DNA of 64,000 bases from Gammaproteobacteria bacterium (lineage in GTDB: Bacteria; Pseudomonadota; Gammaproteobacteria; Pseudomonadales; UBA5518). The translations under genes were made by a program, and so were the position numbers. The DNA lies in assembly GCA_016705365.1 (NCBI GenBank), contig JADIYI010000009.1:186001-250000 (forward strand), given 5' to 3'. The number at the start of each line of letters is the position of its first letter. The first letter of the stretch is position 1. A model generated the notes under the pieces. The model was not told the origin of the DNA and did not search any database. It saw only the letters and a list, made by a program, of their open reading frames with translations. Positions 53,784 to 61,713 of this stretch are shown piece after piece.

Positions 53784-54938
53784 ATGAGCCTTTGCCGCAC
53801 CCTGTCTCTTTCGGTGGTGAGCGCGCTGTATTGCGTCGCGGTATCCATGACGGCAAATGCCGACAACAGCGGTGCCTTCCGGGTCGCCGCTCCGACGGAC
53901 ACCTCAGGCGTACAGCGCAAACCTGCCGCTGGCGGATGGCAGGAAGTCACGATCATGGACAACCACGGATTCAGTCAACCGGTATCGGTGGGTACCGCGC
54001 GCATCCCGGCAGAATGGATAACCCGTGGCGGCGTCAGCTGGGACAACAGTACCCAGTGCGTGGGCAACATGATGCGCATGAGCTGGCAGGCATCCTCGGC
54101 AGACGGCCTGCACGGATTCGAAATCCGGCCCGGGTACAACTGGCAGGTACAAGGCACTGAAATCCCGTTCAACCCCTGCGCACCCATGCCCATCAACTCG
54201 GTGCGTGGCTATCTCGATCTGGTGGTCAACCAGCGCTATGGCGGCCGCGCCAGGATCCTGCAATACCGCGATCGCCCCGACCTGGTGCAAAGCCTGGCGC
54301 AGGGCGCGCAAGGCTCGGGCGGTGCGCAGATGCACTTCGAGGCCGGCCAGATGCTGATCGGCTATTCGCAGGATGGACGGGAGTTTCGCGAATCACTGGT
54401 CACCACCCTCACCTTCTCCCAATTGCAGGGCAACATCGTCGCCGGGACCCCCAACGTATACGCCCAGCACGCACCCGATGGCCAGCTGGATTTCGAGCTC
54501 GGCGAACGCCTGCGTGATTCGATGCGGGCAAACAGACAGTGGGTCGATATGTGGGGACAGGTCACTCGTGCAACCGCCGATCGCGTGGCGATGGAACAAG
54601 CCAACGGGATCACCCGGTGGCACAACGATCGCATGAACGAAATCAACCTCAGGGGAGCGAACGACCGCTTGCAGATCCGCCAGCAGACGCTGCGCGAGGT
54701 CTCGCAGATCTACTCCGATACCTGGAAAAGCACTCAGGATACGGACGCTCGTATTCAACGTCGCACACTGGAGGCTGTCGGCGAATACAACACCTACAAC
54801 GACCCGGTCAGCAACACCCCGGTGCGCGCCACCATCCACAACGATTACGTCTGGCGTGTCGGTAACGACAGCTACGTTTCCACCAACGATCCGAATTACG
54901 CGCCCGCCAACGGTGTTCAGTTGCAGCGCATTCCCTGA
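53784..54938 (+). CDS. Exported protein of unknown function, about 380 residues
   Basis: A 384-residue protein; ATG at 53784 (MSLCRTLSLSVVSALYCVAV) with GGAG nine bases upstream, signal peptide to about residue 27 (NAD). The mature part has a first section that ends with a repeated pattern of short beta strands (RYGGRARILQYRDRPDLVQSL) and a Gln/Ala-rich helical section near residues 240-310 (NRQWVDMWGQVTRATADRV). No family recognised. Converges on the minus-strand unknown gene at 54956 (17-base gap). Confidence 0.6.
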   Translation: MSLCRTLSLSVVSALYCVAVSMTANADNSGAFRVAAPTDTSGVQRKPAAGGWQEVTIMDNHGFSQPVSVGTARIPAEWITRGGVSWDNSTQCVGNMMRMSWQASSADGLHGFEIRPGYNWQVQGTEIPFNPCAPMPINSVRGYLDLVVNQRYGGRARILQYRDRPDLVQSLAQGAQGSGGAQMHFEAGQMLIGYSQDGREFRESLVTTLTFSQLQGNIVAGTPNVYAQHAPDGQLDFELGERLRDSMRANRQWVDMWGQVTRATADRVAMEQANGITRWHNDRMNEINLRGANDRLQIRQQTLREVSQIYSDTWKSTQDTDARIQRRTLEAVGEYNTYNDPVSNTPVRATIHNDYVWRVGNDSYVSTNDPNYAPANGVQLQRIP

Positions 54939-54955
54939 TCAAGCGGGGGCGGATT

Positions 54956-55552
54956 TCAGTCATCGTCCTCGCAACCGCCGACGGTTTTCGCCTGGCAGAA
55001 GGCATGAATCACCGAAACTGACGCGCCGGCATCGAGGTTGGCCGCCTGCCGATCAAGCACCACGGAAACGCCACCCCAGCCCTCGCCGGATTCGACCCGG
55101 TCGATCATCAGTGAGTAGGTATCAGGATCATCTTCGTCGACATCCGCCGGGATCCTGCAGTCCTGCAATGCCTTCCTGATCTGAGCAAACTGCGCGGGAC
55201 TCGTTCTGGTCGATGGCCACAAGCAGTTGTAGCGCGCCTCGCTGATGATCGACTCGGGATCCTCGACCCGCGCCACAAGCACCGAACAGATTGCCGCTGC
55301 GGCCAACCGACGTTCGGTCGCGTACTCATCGCGGTTGCTGCTGAAGCCTTCAATGCGCTGCAGCTCCGCCATTTCCGGATCGGGCGGAAGCTCCCGACGG
55401 GCGCCACGGAATGCGGCAAAATCCTGCCAGCTCGCGGAAATCGCATCATTCAGAGCCGTGCAATCGACTTCCAGGGCAGAGACCTCTGGCACACAGAGGA
55501 GCAGCGCTGCTGCGATGGCAATTTTCGGCTGGTATTTGCTCAACAGGGTCAT
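54956..55552 (-). CDS. Exported small protein of unknown function, Asp-rich end
   Basis: A 198-residue protein; ATG at 55552 (MTLLSKYQPKIAIAAALLLC) with a signal peptide ending near ALE. Six Cys residues in the mature part suggest disulfides. The C-terminus is GGCEDDD. No recognised domain. It faces the preceding unknown exported gene, and the two may be unrelated. A longer in-frame extension (to 55663) is not needed. Confidence 0.6.
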   Translation of the reverse strand: MTLLSKYQPKIAIAAALLLCVPEVSALEVDCTALNDAISASWQDFAAFRGARRELPPDPEMAELQRIEGFSSNRDEYATERRLAAAAICSVLVARVEDPESIISEARYNCLWPSTRTSPAQFAQIRKALQDCRIPADVDEDDPDTYSLMIDRVESGEGWGGVSVVLDRQAANLDAGASVSVIHAFCQAKTVGGCEDDD

Positions 55553-55939
55553 CGATGTTTTTTCCCCATGTGGTGGCAGTGTCTTTTTGGCGCCGTTGTG
55601 CCCGGGTATTGAAGCGCTTGCACCATGAAAACGCAGCCCCATATTTGGCTCTTTCTCCCACATGACAATCTGCTATCCGGGTTTTGCCTGCGTATCAATC
55701 CAGCACCAACTCTTTCCCGGCGACCACTGCAGATTTCGCGTAGCTCTTCGCTGGCGAGCCCTTTGGCAACCAGGGCGCTGGCCAGGTTCCGCTTTTTCCG
55801 GAATTCTGCACGCATTGCCAGAACGCCATCGGTGAATCGCCTGGCGGTGCGGGCGAAACAAAACCGGAACCAGCGGAAAACTTGCTTACAATGCGCGCAA
55901 ATCCATGATCATCCGGACGCACGAGGAGAGCGCACTGAC
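55553..55939. other. 387-base gap with no recognisable gene
   Basis: Lies between the divergent unknown exported gene and the M3-like peptidase. Several overlapping open frames exist on both strands (for example a minus frame with RKKRNLASALVAKGLASEELR), but none has a clear start, ribosome site or family. It may hold promoters for both flanking genes and possibly a decayed gene. Confidence 0.4.
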
Positions 55940-57568
55940 ATGATGACAACATCTCGATCCGTGGCGGTGCTTCTCCTCCTGCTGAGCGCCGGTTGTACTC
56001 ACAATACCACGCCCTCCCCCGATCCGCTGGCCGCGACCGAGGCGGAATTCCTCCGCTTTCTCGACGCCGCGAATGCCCTCGGCGCTATAGAGTCCGGCCT
56101 CTACCGGGAATACGGAGGCCGCGATCTTGCTGCCTGGCAAGCGCTCGAAAAACGCCACCGCGCACAACTCGGCGCGAAGTTCTCCGCGATCGATGAGACG
56201 AAGCTCACGGCTGACCAGGCCAACGCGCTCGCCGCGATGCGGCGCACCTTCGGCGATTACGCGAGCGCGAGTTCCGACGGCGCCTCCCCTCCTGTCTGCG
56301 CCGATCGTTCGCGCACCGACCTCGACTTCACCACGATGACCGAGGTACTCAGCGCCTGCTTCCGCGAGATCGGCAACAACATGCGTTTCGAAGGTCGCAC
56401 GATCGACCGCGGCTCGGCACTGCAGCTGCTGCACGACATCGAGGAACCGGCGCGGCGCAAGGCGGTGTTCGACGCTTTCCTGCCGCTGTGGGCAGCGCTG
56501 AACGGCAACAACGAACCCGACAGCCCGTACCGGCGCACCATCGGCATGGCCGCCGAAGAGGCGAGGAAGAACGGCTCCTACGTGGACCAGGCCGCGAAGG
56601 CCATCGGCATCACCAACGCGGAGCTCGAACGCTGGCTGATCGAGATGCTCGATGCCTGGCGCATCGCCAGCGACCCGGCACCGATCGAGCCCTGGGATTT
56701 TCGCTACACGACAGGCGAGGCGAACCGGCGGCTCGCCGTGGCCATACCCCCCGAAGTGCTGGTGCCGATCAACCAGCGCTTCTACGCGGATCTCGGCGCC
56801 GATCCCGGGAAACTCGGCGTGGTCCACGATCTCGCCGCGCGCGCGGACAAATCGCCGCTCGCGTATTGCGATTTCCTGGTGCGCGGGCGTTACGAGGCGG
56901 ACGGCCGCTGGCGCCCGACCCGCGCGCTCGTGGTCGGCACGTATCCCGTCGGCGGTCTGTTCTCGTTGCACGAGCTGGTGCACGAGAACGGCCATGCGGT
57001 GCACATCAGCGCGATCCGCAACCGCCCCGCCTTCACCGACTGGCCGGACACGCTTTTCACCGAGGCCTTTGCCGACGTGCCGTCGTGGAGCGTGTTCGAG
57101 CCGCAGTGGCAGCGCAAATATCTCGGCAAGGAAGTGGAGCCCGAGACCGCGCTGCGCGCGCAGTTCGGCAACGTGATCCTGGACGTGACCTGGTCGCTGT
57201 TCGAACTGCGGCTGCTGCGCGATCCCTCATCCGACCCGAACCTGGTCTGGACCGAAATCACCAGTCATTTTCTGCACATCGAGCCGCACCCCGAAATGCC
57301 GTGGTGGGCGATGCGGGTGCAACTGGGCGGCAGCCCCGGCTACATGGTGAATTACGGACTCGGCGCGGTGCTCACGGCGGAGATCAGGAAGCGCACCGCC
57401 GAGGCCATCGGCCCGATCGATGCCGGCAACCCCCGATGGTACGCCTGGACCAGCGAGCAGCTCCTGCGCTTTGGCTCCGAGCGCAACACGCAGCGACTGA
57501 TGCAGGACTTTCTCGGCCGGCCGCCGACATCGCAGGCCGTGCTGGAACAGATCCGCCGCAGGAACTGA
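55940..57568 (+). CDS. M3-like zinc metallopeptidase, lipoprotein
   Basis: A 542-residue lipoprotein; ATG at 55940 with GAGGAGAG upstream, lipobox LLSAGC (Cys19). The metal site is in FSLHELVHENGHAVH (about 342-355): by alignment with HEFGHAVH of the M3 family the active His-Glu-x-x-His is HENGH (348-352), and the third ligand is Glu375 of LFTEAFADVP. A second HExxH, HELVH, overlaps it. The N-terminal half is helical, as in M3. Probably degrades peptides in the periplasm or at the outer membrane. Ends just before the integron-type cassettes. Confidence 0.82.
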   Translation: MMTTSRSVAVLLLLLSAGCTHNTTPSPDPLAATEAEFLRFLDAANALGAIESGLYREYGGRDLAAWQALEKRHRAQLGAKFSAIDETKLTADQANALAAMRRTFGDYASASSDGASPPVCADRSRTDLDFTTMTEVLSACFREIGNNMRFEGRTIDRGSALQLLHDIEEPARRKAVFDAFLPLWAALNGNNEPDSPYRRTIGMAAEEARKNGSYVDQAAKAIGITNAELERWLIEMLDAWRIASDPAPIEPWDFRYTTGEANRRLAVAIPPEVLVPINQRFYADLGADPGKLGVVHDLAARADKSPLAYCDFLVRGRYEADGRWRPTRALVVGTYPVGGLFSLHELVHENGHAVHISAIRNRPAFTDWPDTLFTEAFADVPSWSVFEPQWQRKYLGKEVEPETALRAQFGNVILDVTWSLFELRLLRDPSSDPNLVWTEITSHFLHIEPHPEMPWWAMRVQLGGSPGYMVNYGLGAVLTAEIRKRTAEAIGPIDAGNPRWYAWTSEQLLRFGSERNTQRLMQDFLGRPPTSQAVLEQIRRRN

Positions 57569-57654
57569 ATCGTCGCGCGGGGCGGACGCCGAGTCGCGGA
57601 ATGCGCGTGACAATCGATGTGATAATCTGCTTTGCCTTGAAGATCGAATTATTG

Positions 57655-57661
57655 GTTAGGC
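57655..57661. other. GTTAGGC junction: probable left end of an integron-type cassette array
   Basis: GTTAGGC is the typical R' core of integron recombination sites, with recombination between G and TT, so the first cassette would begin at 57656. No palindromic attC and no integrase lie to its left, so the point may be a secondary insertion site or a degraded attI. Confidence 0.5.
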
Positions 57662-57683
57662 ATAATCCCGGAGGCCGTTCCAA

Positions 57684-58058
57684 GTGCCAGTGTGGCTCAA
57701 GATTCTCGCGACCTTGCTCATAATTGCAGTGACGATAGCCATTGCAACTGCGGTAGTTGCGATCCCGCTCTTGCTTTTGCAAAAGCACCTCAAACGCACA
57801 GATTCACACAACCGGCTTGTTCAGCGAGTACCCGCCTCCGGGTTCATATCAGCAATCGCTGGTGCTGCCATTGCATTTGCTCTCATTGTTGCCTTGACAT
57901 TAGCCCCGACTGATCCTCTGAGGATATTCCTATGGCAGGATGCTGGGCTTGTGTACGTTATTGCTGGATTCGGTGGCACAGTTGGTACCGTCTGGTTCGT
58001 TGTCGCTGGGGTCAAATTGCTGATGTGCCATATTCGTGGAGCGAATGATGCCAACTAG
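57684..58058 (+). CDS. Small membrane protein in an integron-type cassette
   Basis: A 124-residue protein from GTG 57684 (GGAGG nine bases upstream). It has four likely membrane helices (LKILATLLIIAVTIAIATAV; ISAIAGAAIAFALIVALTLA; and LVYVIAGFGGTVGTVWFVVA). No family recognised. The gene starts 29 bases after GTTAGGC and ends at the attC-like site, the compact layout of a promoterless gene cassette. Its base composition is less GC-rich than neighbouring chromosomal genes, as expected for foreign cassettes. Confidence 0.65.
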   Translation: MPVWLKILATLLIIAVTIAIATAVVAIPLLLLQKHLKRTDSHNRLVQRVPASGFISAIAGAAIAFALIVALTLAPTDPLRIFLWQDAGLVYVIAGFGGTVGTVWFVVAGVKLLMCHIRGANDAN

Positions 58059-58123
58059 CGGATCCAGCCGTCCGTCCGGCGCTTCGCTCCTCAACCGTCG
58101 CGGCTGATTCCTTGTCGTTATGC
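58049..58123 (+). repeat. attC-like recombination site of cassette 1
   Basis: Starts with TGCCAAC (complement of GTTAGGC in 5 of 7 positions, i.e. matching the cassette's own left end) and ends with GTTATGC at 58117-58123. Between them, GGATCCAGCCG and CGGCTGATTCC form imperfect arms around a TTCG-containing centre. AAC to GTT with imperfect palindrome is the attC layout. Recombination would cut after G58117. The site overlaps the 3' end of the membrane-protein gene by a few bases. Confidence 0.65.
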
Positions 58124-58147
58124 GACGACATCGTAAAGGCTTTGCGT

Positions 58148-58345
58148 ATGCCACCGAAGATTCGCGAAATAATAAGTCAGCTTGAAAGCGCTGGCTTTGA
58201 AAGCCGGGGAGGCAAGGGAAGCCATCGGAATTTCGTACATCCAAAAGTATCGCGACCGGTTACAATTTCCGGGAAACGGGGTGACGACGCGAAACACTAT
58301 CAGGTTCGTGCAGTGCGTTCTGCCATTGAGGAGTCCAAATCATGA
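58148..58345 (+). CDS. hicA: HicA-type mRNA interferase toxin
   Basis: A 65-residue double-stranded-RNA-binding-fold toxin; the ATG at 58148 (MPPKIREIISQLESAGF) gives the standard size, while a longer frame begins inside the attC site. The catalytic His is in GGKGSHRNFVHP, the family signature, followed by VTISGKRGDDAKHYQV. HicA cleaves mRNA and is held by HicB. ATGA overlap with the next gene at 58342 provides coupled translation. TA pairs are frequent in integron cassettes, where they stabilise arrays. Confidence 0.9.
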   Translation: MPPKIREIISQLESAGFESRGGKGSHRNFVHPKVSRPVTISGKRGDDAKHYQVRAVRSAIEESKS

Positions 58346-58581
58346 GAGACACAGCAAAGTACGTAAAGATTGTGGAGTGGTCCGATGAGGACCAGTGCTA
58401 CGTGGGGAGTGCACCTGGACTAGTACTCGGCGGGTGCCACGGCGACGATGAAAGAGCAGTATTTGCGGAACTCTGCCAAATCGTTGAAGACGCAATTGCG
58501 CTATATCGACAGGACGGAAAACCGTTACCTCCTCCAACGAGCGGCCGCGATTTTGCCAACAAACTCCAAAGCGTCGCATAA
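58342..58581 (+). CDS. hicB: HicB-type antitoxin (partial-RNase-H fold)
   Basis: A 79-residue protein with YVKIVEWSDEDQCYVGSAPGL and GGCHGDDERAVFAELCQIVED, typical of HicB N-terminal domains that bind HicA; the length is that of short HicB proteins and a DNA-binding tail is not apparent. It shares an ATGA overlap with hicA. The stop codon TAA is embedded in GCATAAC (58576-58582), which is the left core of the next attC-like site, as is common for cassette genes. Confidence 0.88.
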   Translation: MRDTAKYVKIVEWSDEDQCYVGSAPGLVLGGCHGDDERAVFAELCQIVEDAIALYRQDGKPLPPPTSGRDFANKLQSVA

Positions 58582-58691
58582 CCAGTCGTATATGCACTCC
58601 CCCCAAAAAGCCAAGCGCGATTCAATATGAGTGGCGAAACGCAAACGCGTGCAGTCGTATATCCAGCATCATTGATGAGCCTTTGTTGATG
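58576..58691 (+). repeat. Candidate attC of the hicAB cassette
   Basis: GCATAAC at 58576-58582 is the exact complement of GTTATGC, the left end of this cassette at 58117-58123; such pairing is a property of a cassette circle. The right core is proposed at GTTGATG (58685-58691) but arms between the cores are not clearly palindromic, and CAGTCGTATAT occurs twice as a direct repeat. The left core is convincing, the right end is uncertain. Confidence 0.45.
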
Positions 58692-58961
58692 GCTCGTGCC
58701 TTCATGGAATCCATTGAAGCACTTGAGTCTTAACCCCAAACACGCGTTACAGCCAACACCGTTCTCGTCGCTTCGCTCCTTCAACGGAGTCGCGTTCATC
58801 AAGTTGCATCCACAGGAATGGCAAAATGAACCGTCCGAGCGGCCGGAACACGGGTTAAAAAAAACGTCGTGGGACCCGGGTTACACTTGGTCGCGCGCCC
58901 GCGATATGGCCGTGTGCCGCGGTCGGCACCGCAATGGTCTGCGAGTCGAGGCAGAATGCGT
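58582..58961. other. 380-base gap after hicAB, attC-like sequence but no gene seen
   Basis: No open frame here has a plausible start, ribosome site or family. It contains the right part of the hicAB attC candidate, a possible very short cassette (58686-58803) and an attC-like fold at 58752-58809. Minus-strand Cof-phosphatase begins its stop at 58962. Confidence 0.5.
58752..58809 (+). repeat. attC-like fold at the right end of the array
   Basis: AGCCAAC at 58751-58757 and GTT in AAGTTGCATCC (58803-58805) bracket a region with CCGTT and AACGG arms around GCTTCGCTCCTTC. The centre GCTTCGCTCCT also occurs in the attC-like site at 58049 (58081-58091), which supports a shared origin. It may be the attC of a cassette lacking a gene. 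Fold quality is modest. Confidence 0.4.
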
Positions 58962-59783
58962 TTACAAGCGGAACCGCTCGCGCAGGAACTCCGCTATCCC
59001 GTTCTCGTCGTGATGGCCAATGATCGCGGTCGCCGCAGCCTTGATCTCGGGCTTGGCATTGATCGGCGCATAGGACTCGTCCGCCATCGCGAACATGCTG
59101 AGATCGTTGTCGCTGTCACCAAAGCAGATCACGCGCGTGGCGCCGAGGTCACGCTTCAGTTGCTCGATCGCGCCGCCCTTGCTGGCCTCGCTGTGATGGA
59201 TGTCGATCCAGCCGAGGTGCTCACCCTCGAGCGCGGTGCCCGCGTAAGCGACCAGGTGTTCCTCGTCATCGATCAGGCGCGCGATCTGCTGGATCAGCGC
59301 CATCTCGCCGATCGCGCTGATGTTGGTGATGTCCGCGGTTGCCGGGAGTTCCGCCGCGGGCCTGAGCTCGATGCCGGTCTGCTTCATGTGATGGTTCACC
59401 AGCCTTTCCTCGACCAGACTCTGCAGCGGCGCATGATAGACCGCGTGACGGTTGCCCGGCTCCAGGGTGAAGATGAACGGAGTGATGTGCTGGCCCATCA
59501 CCGCGTCCAGCACATGCTGGATCTCGCGCTGCGTCAGGATACTCACGCGGCTGTAGCGCTCCGACTCCGGGTTCCAGATCATCACGCCGTTTTTCAGCAC
59601 ATGGGGCAACCTGAATCCGTGCCCTTCCAATATCGCGCGCGAACCGTGCAGCATCCTGCCGGTGGCCACCGTATAGGCGATTCCTCGTGCGGAGAGCAGG
59701 CGCAGCGTCTCGGCGGTACGCTCGGACAGCACCGAATCACGGTTCAGCAGCGTGCCATCGAGATCGAAGACCACGAGTTCCAT
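58962..59783 (-). CDS. Cof-type HAD-superfamily phosphatase
   Basis: A 273-residue HAD phosphatase. Motif I is VVFDLDGTLLNRDS (the Asp at the start), motif II in YTVATGRML, the C2-type cap domain lies between residues 80 and 190, the Lys motif III is GGAIEQLKRDLGA, and motif IV is ICFGDSDNDLSMFAMAD. These enzymes hydrolyse sugar phosphates, FMN or similar. It is the first chromosomal gene after the cassette region, minus strand. Confidence 0.93.
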   Translation of the reverse strand: MELVVFDLDGTLLNRDSVLSERTAETLRLLSARGIAYTVATGRMLHGSRAILEGHGFRLPHVLKNGVMIWNPESERYSRVSILTQREIQHVLDAVMGQHITPFIFTLEPGNRHAVYHAPLQSLVEERLVNHHMKQTGIELRPAAELPATADITNISAIGEMALIQQIARLIDDEEHLVAYAGTALEGEHLGWIDIHHSEASKGGAIEQLKRDLGATRVICFGDSDNDLSMFAMADESYAPINAKPEIKAAATAIIGHHDENGIAEFLRERFRL

Positions 59784-59867
59784 TCAAAATCCCTTCTGGT
59801 TGGCAGGCCAGCCCTGCGCCATCGACGAACAGGATACACCCCGCCCACGCCCGGCAAGTAAGCGCTC

Positions 59868-60161
59868 TCAGCGGTCGCGGACCGGCACGATACTGACCTG
59901 GACTTCGGCGGCCTGTTCGCGAATGGCTCGCGCCGCCTGGTATTCGGGCGATTCATACCAGGCGCGGGCGGATGCCACATCGGCGAATTCCGCGATGATC
60001 ATGAAGCACGACGCAGGCCCTTCGAGCACCAGCATCTCGCCCGGGCCGACGTTCACCCGACCACCGTATTTCCCGACCGTGGGATGAGCCTGGCGGCGGT
60101 AATCGAGAATCCTTTCTTCGTCGAAAACCTGCAGGTAATTGAAGATCACGTAGGCAGCCAT
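59868..60161 (-). CDS. DUF1330-family protein
   Basis: A 97-residue alpha+beta barrel (dimeric ferredoxin-like) protein of the DUF1330 group: YVIFNYLQVFDEERILDYRRQ, VLEGPASCFMIIAEFADVASA, and RAWYESPEYQAARAIREQAA, the last being the family hallmark. Function unknown. It begins 41 bases after the FAD monooxygenase stop, so it is probably its operon partner. Confidence 0.88.
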   Translation of the reverse strand: MAAYVIFNYLQVFDEERILDYRRQAHPTVGKYGGRVNVGPGEMLVLEGPASCFMIIAEFADVASARAWYESPEYQAARAIREQAAEVQVSIVPVRDR

Positions 60162-60202
60162 GCGGTGCTCTCGCTCGTTTGCGGGTGATCAGGACGCCCG
60201 TC

Positions 60203-61450
60203 TCAGGGCTGTTCGTTGAGTGTTTTCGGATCGAAGCCGGCAATCCTCTTGTAGTGCTGCGCCACTGCCTCCAGTTCGGCGCGATCGATCACATCATCGA
60301 TGTTCGCGAAGCCTTGCGGCGCCCTCTCCTCCGCCATCTGCATCACCTGCTCCGGCCCGTTGTTGCGGTTGGCGAGGACGATGGCCGCCGTTTTCGGGCG
60401 GCGTTCGGCGTCATAGGCCACGAAAGCGGATCGCGGGTCACCGTGGGTCCCGAGCATGTTCGCGATGCAGGCCGCATCGAGGATGGCCTGCGAAGCGCCG
60501 TTGGAGCCGATCGGGTACATGGGGTGCGCCGCATCCCCGAGCAGCACCACGTTGCCGAATGCCCAGTTCGCCACCGGGTCACGGTCCACCATGGGGAACT
60601 CGTAGATCGACGAGGCATCACGAATCAGGCGCGGGATGTCCAGCCAGTCGAAGGTCCACGACTCGAACCGCGGCAGGAAATCGGCCAGCACCCCGGGGCG
60701 GTTCCAGTCTTCGCGTGAAATCAATTCCCGCGGCTCGTAGCGCAGCTCGGCGATCCAGTTGCTGAAGGATCGTCCGGCGCGCAGATGCTCGGCGCTGATC
60801 GGGTAACAGACGAATTTCTGATCCTGGTGACCCGCCATGAACATCGAGCGCCCGCTCAGGAATTGTCCGGACTCCGTCACCCCACGCCAGAGAATCGCGC
60901 CGTTCCACCGGGGCATGCCCTCGTCCGGGTAGTGCATCGCACGCACGCGGGAATGGATGCCATCGGCGGCGATCACGCAATCGGTGGAGCGGGAGTGCAG
61001 CACGGCGCCGGTCTTGCGCTCGATGAACTGCAACAGGACGCGGCCGTCGCCCGTGTTCTCGTAATTCCCGAGATGGTGACCGCACACCAACGCGTCTTCA
61101 CCCAGTCGCTGCTTTACCGTGCGCACCAGCAGGTTCTGCAGTTGCCCGCGATGGATGGAAAACTGCGGCCAGCGATAGCCCATCGCGACGCCGCGCGGTT
61201 CGCGCCAGATCAGCTGCCCGAACTTGTTGAAATAGCACAGCTCCGAGGTTTCCACCGCGATCTCGCGCAGCTGCGGCAGCAAATCCAGTTCGGCCAGCAC
61301 GCGCACGGCATGGGGCAACAGGTTGATGCCGACGCCCAGGTCACGCAGCTCACCGACGCTTTCGAAAATCGTGCAGGATATTCCCGCCCGCTGCAGCGCC
61401 AGCGCCGTGGTCAGTCCGCCGATGCCACCACCGATGATGGAGACGTTCAA
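60203..61450 (-). CDS. FAD-dependent monooxygenase (salicylate hydroxylase-like group)
   Basis: A 415-residue class A flavoprotein hydroxylase. FAD motif NVSIIGGGIGGLTTALALQRAG, the DG motif VIAADGIHSRVR, and the GD motif VVLLGDAAHPMYPIGSNGA are all present, and the active-site helix LVCGHHLGNYENTG is of the usual length. Related enzymes decarboxylate or hydroxylate salicylate or 3-hydroxybenzoate. Followed on the same strand by the DUF1330 gene and close to the MFS remnant at 61571, which resembles aromatic-acid permeases, so aromatic or phenolic substrate use was likely. Confidence 0.88.
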   Translation of the reverse strand: MNVSIIGGGIGGLTTALALQRAGISCTIFESVGELRDLGVGINLLPHAVRVLAELDLLPQLREIAVETSELCYFNKFGQLIWREPRGVAMGYRWPQFSIHRGQLQNLLVRTVKQRLGEDALVCGHHLGNYENTGDGRVLLQFIERKTGAVLHSRSTDCVIAADGIHSRVRAMHYPDEGMPRWNGAILWRGVTESGQFLSGRSMFMAGHQDQKFVCYPISAEHLRAGRSFSNWIAELRYEPRELISREDWNRPGVLADFLPRFESWTFDWLDIPRLIRDASSIYEFPMVDRDPVANWAFGNVVLLGDAAHPMYPIGSNGASQAILDAACIANMLGTHGDPRSAFVAYDAERRPKTAAIVLANRNNGPEQVMQMAEERAPQGFANIDDVIDRAELEAVAQHYKRIAGFDPKTLNEQP

Positions 61451-61570
61451 GAATTACCTTCCTTGCGCTTGTGTCCGAACCAGCCGGGCGGAAACGCGCC
61501 GATTGCCGTATCAAGCCGGGCGGAATCATACCACCCGCTATTCGCCTTCCCGCTCCCGGCAGATAACACG

Positions 61571-61713
61571 ATGGGGTTATTCGCGGACCAAACGGGCTAC
61601 CCGGTTGGGGCAACGCTGGGCGGAATCGTCGCTGCGGTGCTCCTCGCCCAACCGGGTTGGCGTTGGGTGTATGCGGCGGCGGGGCTGGCTGTCGCGATCG
61701 GCGTCAGCGGCGC
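61571..61713 (+). pseudogene. Remnant of an MFS transporter (aromatic-acid permease-like)
   Basis: An ATG at 61571 opens MGLFADQTGYPVGATLGGIV followed by AAVLLAQPGWRWVYAAAG, a clear pair of membrane helices with the G-x3-G-A-T-L-G-G and G-W-R block of MFS proteins of the PcaK/BenK group. Similarity stops near 61713, where it runs into the convergent beta-helix gene. Only about 45 of more than 400 residues remain, so it is a truncated gene. Confidence 0.65.
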
